Assembly: GCA_014384025.1 (NCBI GenBank)
Contig: JACNGQ010000372.1
Coordinates: forward strand, 1 to 60,875
Length of the DNA stretch: 60,875 bases
Direction of reading: 5' to 3'
Source of the DNA: Planctomycetota bacterium
Lineage (GTDB): Bacteria > Planctomycetota > Phycisphaerae > Sedimentisphaerales > Anaerobacaceae
Below the pieces are notes generated by a model. It did not search any database. It was not told the origin of the DNA and saw only the letters and a list, made by a program, of their open reading frames with translations. The position numbers and the translations under genes are program-made. Each line of letters starts with the position of its first letter. Position 1 is the first letter of the stretch. Positions 57,924 through 60,875 of this stretch are shown here, piece by piece.

Positions 57924-59510
57924 ATGTATCGAGAAGTGAATCAACGCAAGTTCTCAAAAGCAACGTTGGCAAGGCTGGGTTCCGTTATGCTTCTGTTGGT
58001 TTTCGCAGCACCCCATTTCACGGCAATCGCCGAGGAGGTGACGTATTCCAAACTGTGGGGACGCAACGGCGAACTCTGGTCGCCGACCAGCCGTCTGCCC
58101 GATTTTTCCTATGCCGGTTATAGCCGGGGTGAACACCCCCTGCGGGAGCTCAAAGCCGATGTTAGTGTTAAACAATTTGGTGCCATTGGCGATGGTGAAA
58201 CGGACGATACACATGCCTTCAAGAAAGCCATTGAACAATCACCGGGCAAGACGATCTTCGTTCCGGCCGGCCGGTATCGCATCACCGATTTTCTCTACAT
58301 CCGCCATAATGGCACGTCCCTGCTCGGCGAAAGCCCTGTGAGATCCATTCTGTTCTTTCCAACGCCTCTGCACACGATCAAGCCTAACATGGGAGCCACA
58401 ACCTCCGGCCAGCCCACTTCCAATTACTCGTGGTCCGGCGGATTCGTCTTCGTTACGGGCTCATCATCGCAGGATGTGTTGGCCGAAGTGACCTCTCAGA
58501 CCAAGCGAGGGCAGCGGTCGCTGTCCATCTCAAAGCCCGAGGCATTCACAGTTGGGCAAGACGTGCGATTGAGCTTGCGGGATACCGAGCGGCAGAGTCT
58601 GGCGAAGTATCTCTACGCCGACGATCCGGGTCCGATCACAAACCTCAAGTCGCGTGCCCAGGTATCTTTCCTGTGTCGTATAACTAAAATAGATACGGCA
58701 GGCAAGCAAATAGAATTCGATCGCCCCCTGCGGTCGGACGTTCGGCTGGAGTGGAGACCTCGTTTGTATGATGCATCCTGCAGCGTCGAGGACGTCGGTA
58801 TCCAAAACCTCTGCTTCGAGTTCCCGGTGACACCGTACAAAGGGCACTTTACGGAACTCGGTTACAACGCCATTGCGATGCGCAGCGTTAGGAACTGCTG
58901 GGTCCGGAACATCAGGATTCACAACGCCGACAGCGGTATGTTTATCTCGGGCAACAACATTACCCTTCGCGAGATATCACTGACATCCGAGCGCCCCAGG
59001 GAACGGCAGCGCAAAGCGACGGGTCATCACGGCATCACAATCGGAGGCCAGGACAACCTGCTGGACAACTTTCAATTCGAAACCCGCTTCATGCACGATA
59101 TTACCGTCACCAGCGGATCGGCGGGCAACGTCGCTGCTTCCGGCCGCGGTGTGGACATCTGCTTCGACCATCACTGCTATGCTCCTCACGCAAACCTTTT
59201 CACCGATATCGACCTCGGCGAAGGCTCACGAATGTTCCAATCAGGCGGCGGTGCAGCGCTCGGTCGCCATTCAGCCAGTTGGGAAACGTTCTGGTGCATT
59301 CGGGCCCAGCACGCCCAGAAATGGCCCGACGGATGGGGGCCGGATCTGATGAATTTTATTGCCGTTCAGCCCGGACAAGAGTCCGTCACCGATACCGACG
59401 GACGGTGGTTTGAGGCCATTGAACCGGCGCGTTTGCACCCGCGCAATCTCTATGAATCCCAGATTCGGCGCCGCCTCCAGAGTAGAGTTTTCTCTCAACG
59501 AAATCATTAA
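57924..59510 (+). CDS. Secreted pectate-lyase-like right-handed beta-helix protein
   Basis: 528 residues, signal peptide (~1-37) cut near AIAEE. The Pectate_lyase_3-type N-terminus has VKQFGAIGDGETDDTHAFKKA (~85-105) and VPAGRYRI. Repeating beta-helix coils follow through ~440 (VEDVGIQNLCF, VRNIRIHNADSGMFIS, LLDNFQFETRF). Such folds serve as polysaccharide lyases, GH28-type hydrolases or epimerases; I see no clear family-specific catalytic set. AAGGA precedes the ATG, 36 bp after the propeller-methyltransferase stop; the next gene follows 20 bp later. Higher in GC than the left half of the window. Confidence 0.85.
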   Translation: MYREVNQRKFSKATLARLGSVMLLLVFAAPHFTAIAEEVTYSKLWGRNGELWSPTSRLPDFSYAGYSRGEHPLRELKADVSVKQFGAIGDGETDDTHAFKKAIEQSPGKTIFVPAGRYRITDFLYIRHNGTSLLGESPVRSILFFPTPLHTIKPNMGATTSGQPTSNYSWSGGFVFVTGSSSQDVLAEVTSQTKRGQRSLSISKPEAFTVGQDVRLSLRDTERQSLAKYLYADDPGPITNLKSRAQVSFLCRITKIDTAGKQIEFDRPLRSDVRLEWRPRLYDASCSVEDVGIQNLCFEFPVTPYKGHFTELGYNAIAMRSVRNCWVRNIRIHNADSGMFISGNNITLREISLTSERPRERQRKATGHHGITIGGQDNLLDNFQFETRFMHDITVTSGSAGNVAASGRGVDICFDHHCYAPHANLFTDIDLGEGSRMFQSGGGAALGRHSASWETFWCIRAQHAQKWPDGWGPDLMNFIAVQPGQESVTDTDGRWFEAIEPARLHPRNLYESQIRRRLQSRVFSQRNH

Positions 59511-59530
59511 AACAGAAAGGAACCTGAATT

Positions 59531-60875
59531 ATGCGTGGAATTATAGTCCTGCCTCTTGCAGTACTCATGTCTTCTGTGCTGCTGGCTTCGACATCCCCGC
59601 GAGCCTCGGCGGTGCCGCTGACATCCATCCGCCTTGCGCCGAAGCCCATTGACCACACTACGGATCGCCGCGTGCGACGTCAGCCCACTGTGCCATCTAC
59701 CTATAAGGAAATGCCATTCGTTGAAGCAGCAGCCGAGCCCGAGTTGACATCCGTGGAGAAGCAGCGCGGGTACTTGTTGTTCCATCGTCTTATCACCGAG
59801 CCAGTGTATCCGAATTCCAAGCCTCTTGCCCATGAGCGTCTGGAACAGCTTGTTGCTTTCGCCACACCCGGAGAGTTCGAGCCGCTGACGTTCAGCATCT
59901 ATCCCGTCAGAAAACTGCAGAACCTCAAGGTGCGTTGCTCGTCGTTGACATGCGACGCCGGCGAGATTCCTGTCGCCGAAATCACCGTTCGCTTAGTCAC
60001 CTATTGGAATGTCGGATATCCGCGCTATACCTCTCGGTCAACATACCGGCGTACGCCCGAACTCTTGGAGCATGTCAGCGTTCACTCGTCTCCGCCGGGC
60101 GAGTGCCAGCGCTATTGGATCCAAGTTCATGTACCCAGCGACGCGAAACCGGGTTTATACAAAGCAAGCGTATCCGTATGGGACGATGGCTTCGAAAAGT
60201 CAATTCAGATCCCCGTACTATTGCGAGTCCTGGCATTCAAGCTTCACAAGGATCCCGCAAAGCACTACTCGGCCTATTACTATGTGCGGAACCGAACTCA
60301 GTACGCGGACAAACCCGAATCGTTCGTTCGGAAAGCAGCCGCCAACGAATACCGGGCGATGGTCGCGTATGGTTTGGATATGACACCGACCCTGTATCTT
60401 GGTTGCGCTGACGGTCAGACGATCTATCTCCCTTACCCTGACGAACTCAACCAGATGCTAAAGGCAGGTTTGACCGGACCGGTCCCAGTCACGGCCGGCA
60501 ACGTCATCTCAAGTTTCTACCGCGACACAACTCCTGGCGGAGAGCGGGGCTCGCATTGGAACATCAGCAAGCTGCCGCCACCGGAATTCTACGAGAGGAT
60601 CACAGCAGCGTTCAAGGCTTTCGAGATCGAACGCAAGGCGAAAGGATGGCCTGAATTCATTTGCTGTCCCATCGACGAGGTAGCCGCAGCGCGTAAGGAG
60701 TTCGGTGCAAAGGTTTACGCCGCGGTGAAAGCGGCCGGGATTCGTACGTACGCGACGAAAGACCCCACAGGCGCCGATGCCGCCCCGTATCGGCCCTACA
60801 TCGATATCTGGTGTTCACAACCGTATTCGATTCCCTATGAGAAGATCATTGGTCAAGACCGATACGAGTACTGGT
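59531..60875 (+). CDS. GH123/DUF4091-like protein, 3' truncated by the window end
   Basis: The frame is open from the ATG at 59531 to the last base (448 codons, no stop), so the gene continues past the window. Signal peptide MRGIIVLPLAVLMSSVLLA, cut near ASA. A beta-sandwich domain (~60-230) ends in PGLYKASVSVWDDG and IQIPVLLRVLAFKL. This is the typical lead-in of GH123/DUF4091 proteins before a TIM barrel, whose first part (KHYSAYYYVRN onward) is visible. ICCPIDEV has an acidic pair in the region where the family has its catalytic residues. GAAAGGAACC precedes the ATG. It is co-transcribed with the beta-helix gene 20 bp upstream. Confidence 0.78.
   Translation, partial: MRGIIVLPLAVLMSSVLLASTSPRASAVPLTSIRLAPKPIDHTTDRRVRRQPTVPSTYKEMPFVEAAAEPELTSVEKQRGYLLFHRLITEPVYPNSKPLAHERLEQLVAFATPGEFEPLTFSIYPVRKLQNLKVRCSSLTCDAGEIPVAEITVRLVTYWNVGYPRYTSRSTYRRTPELLEHVSVHSSPPGECQRYWIQVHVPSDAKPGLYKASVSVWDDGFEKSIQIPVLLRVLAFKLHKDPAKHYSAYYYVRNRTQYADKPESFVRKAAANEYRAMVAYGLDMTPTLYLGCADGQTIYLPYPDELNQMLKAGLTGPVPVTAGNVISSFYRDTTPGGERGSHWNISKLPPPEFYERITAAFKAFEIERKAKGWPEFICCPIDEVAAARKEFGAKVYAAVKAAGIRTYATKDPTGADAAPYRPYIDIWCSQPYSIPYEKIIGQDRYEYW

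Noticed and set aside
1-60875. CRISPR arrays, tRNA or rRNA genes, transposases
   Set aside because: On reading through I saw no regularly spaced direct repeats with spacers, no rRNA-like segment, no tRNA cloverleaf and no transposase-like protein. A tRNAscan or CRISPR search was not possible here.

Overview
The window looks like chromosome from a moderate-GC planctomycete, most likely class Phycisphaerae. This rests on gene content rather than a marker gene. There are several secreted PQQ-type beta-propellers whose mature N-terminus reads ADW-(P/L)-Q. LamG and FnIII-like surface proteins, a Tat-exported sulfatase, a Tat-exported nitrilase-fold enzyme and a Tat-exported DegT-type protein are present, as is a lipoprotein Gfo/Idh/MocA oxidoreductase. 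An ECF sigma/anti-sigma pair has a very long extracytoplasmic part. No rRNA, tRNA, CRISPR array or transposase was found.

Layout. (1) 1-3850: the 3' end of one LamG-type surface protein and a complete paralogue, each followed by a near-identical terminator. (2) 3876-9317: core genes, with the translational GTPases TypA/BipA and LepA side by side, then the magnesium transporter MgtE. (3) 9388-14252: a HEAT-repeat protein, then a three-gene locus of an intact PilT-type ATPase, a membrane-anchored GspE/PilB homologue that has lost its Walker-A lysine, and a CvpA-like membrane protein. (4) 14538-17455: a 49-residue protein gene, then the ECF sigma and anti-sigma genes behind a palindromic promoter. 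(5) 17569-46673: a long accessory region for exported polysaccharide and ester catabolism. It holds a sulfatase, beta-propellers (one broken by a stop codon), a DUF5696-like hydrolase, an MBL-fold protein, a heparinase II/III-like lyase and a PhoD-like phosphatase. It also holds a propeller/methyltransferase fusion, a nitrilase, a six-hairpin hydrolase, an SSS symporter-Gfo/Idh/MocA-DegT operon, two ceramidase-like hydrolases and an oligogalacturonate-lyase-like propeller. (6) 47004-48657: an SUMF1-like protein frameshifted in an A8 run. (7) 48846-53598: a segment bracketed by inverted copies of a ~170-bp repeat, holding a Tat-DegT protein, a GH20-like protein and a propeller. (8) 53862-end: a GIY-YIG protein with REP-like hairpins, then a higher-GC operon of a second propeller/methyltransferase fusion, a pectate-lyase-like beta-helix and a GH123/DUF4091-like protein that runs off the window.

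Read together, the accessory genes suggest outside-cytoplasm breakdown of a sulfated, uronate-containing polysaccharide, with import through a sodium symporter. The substrate is an inference. The least ordinary observations are two propeller/methyltransferase fusions whose three modules are in circularly permuted order, and the active-plus-degenerate secretion-ATPase pair. Next come the inverted repeats around 49-53.5 kb and the export signals on PLP- and NAD-dependent enzyme families.
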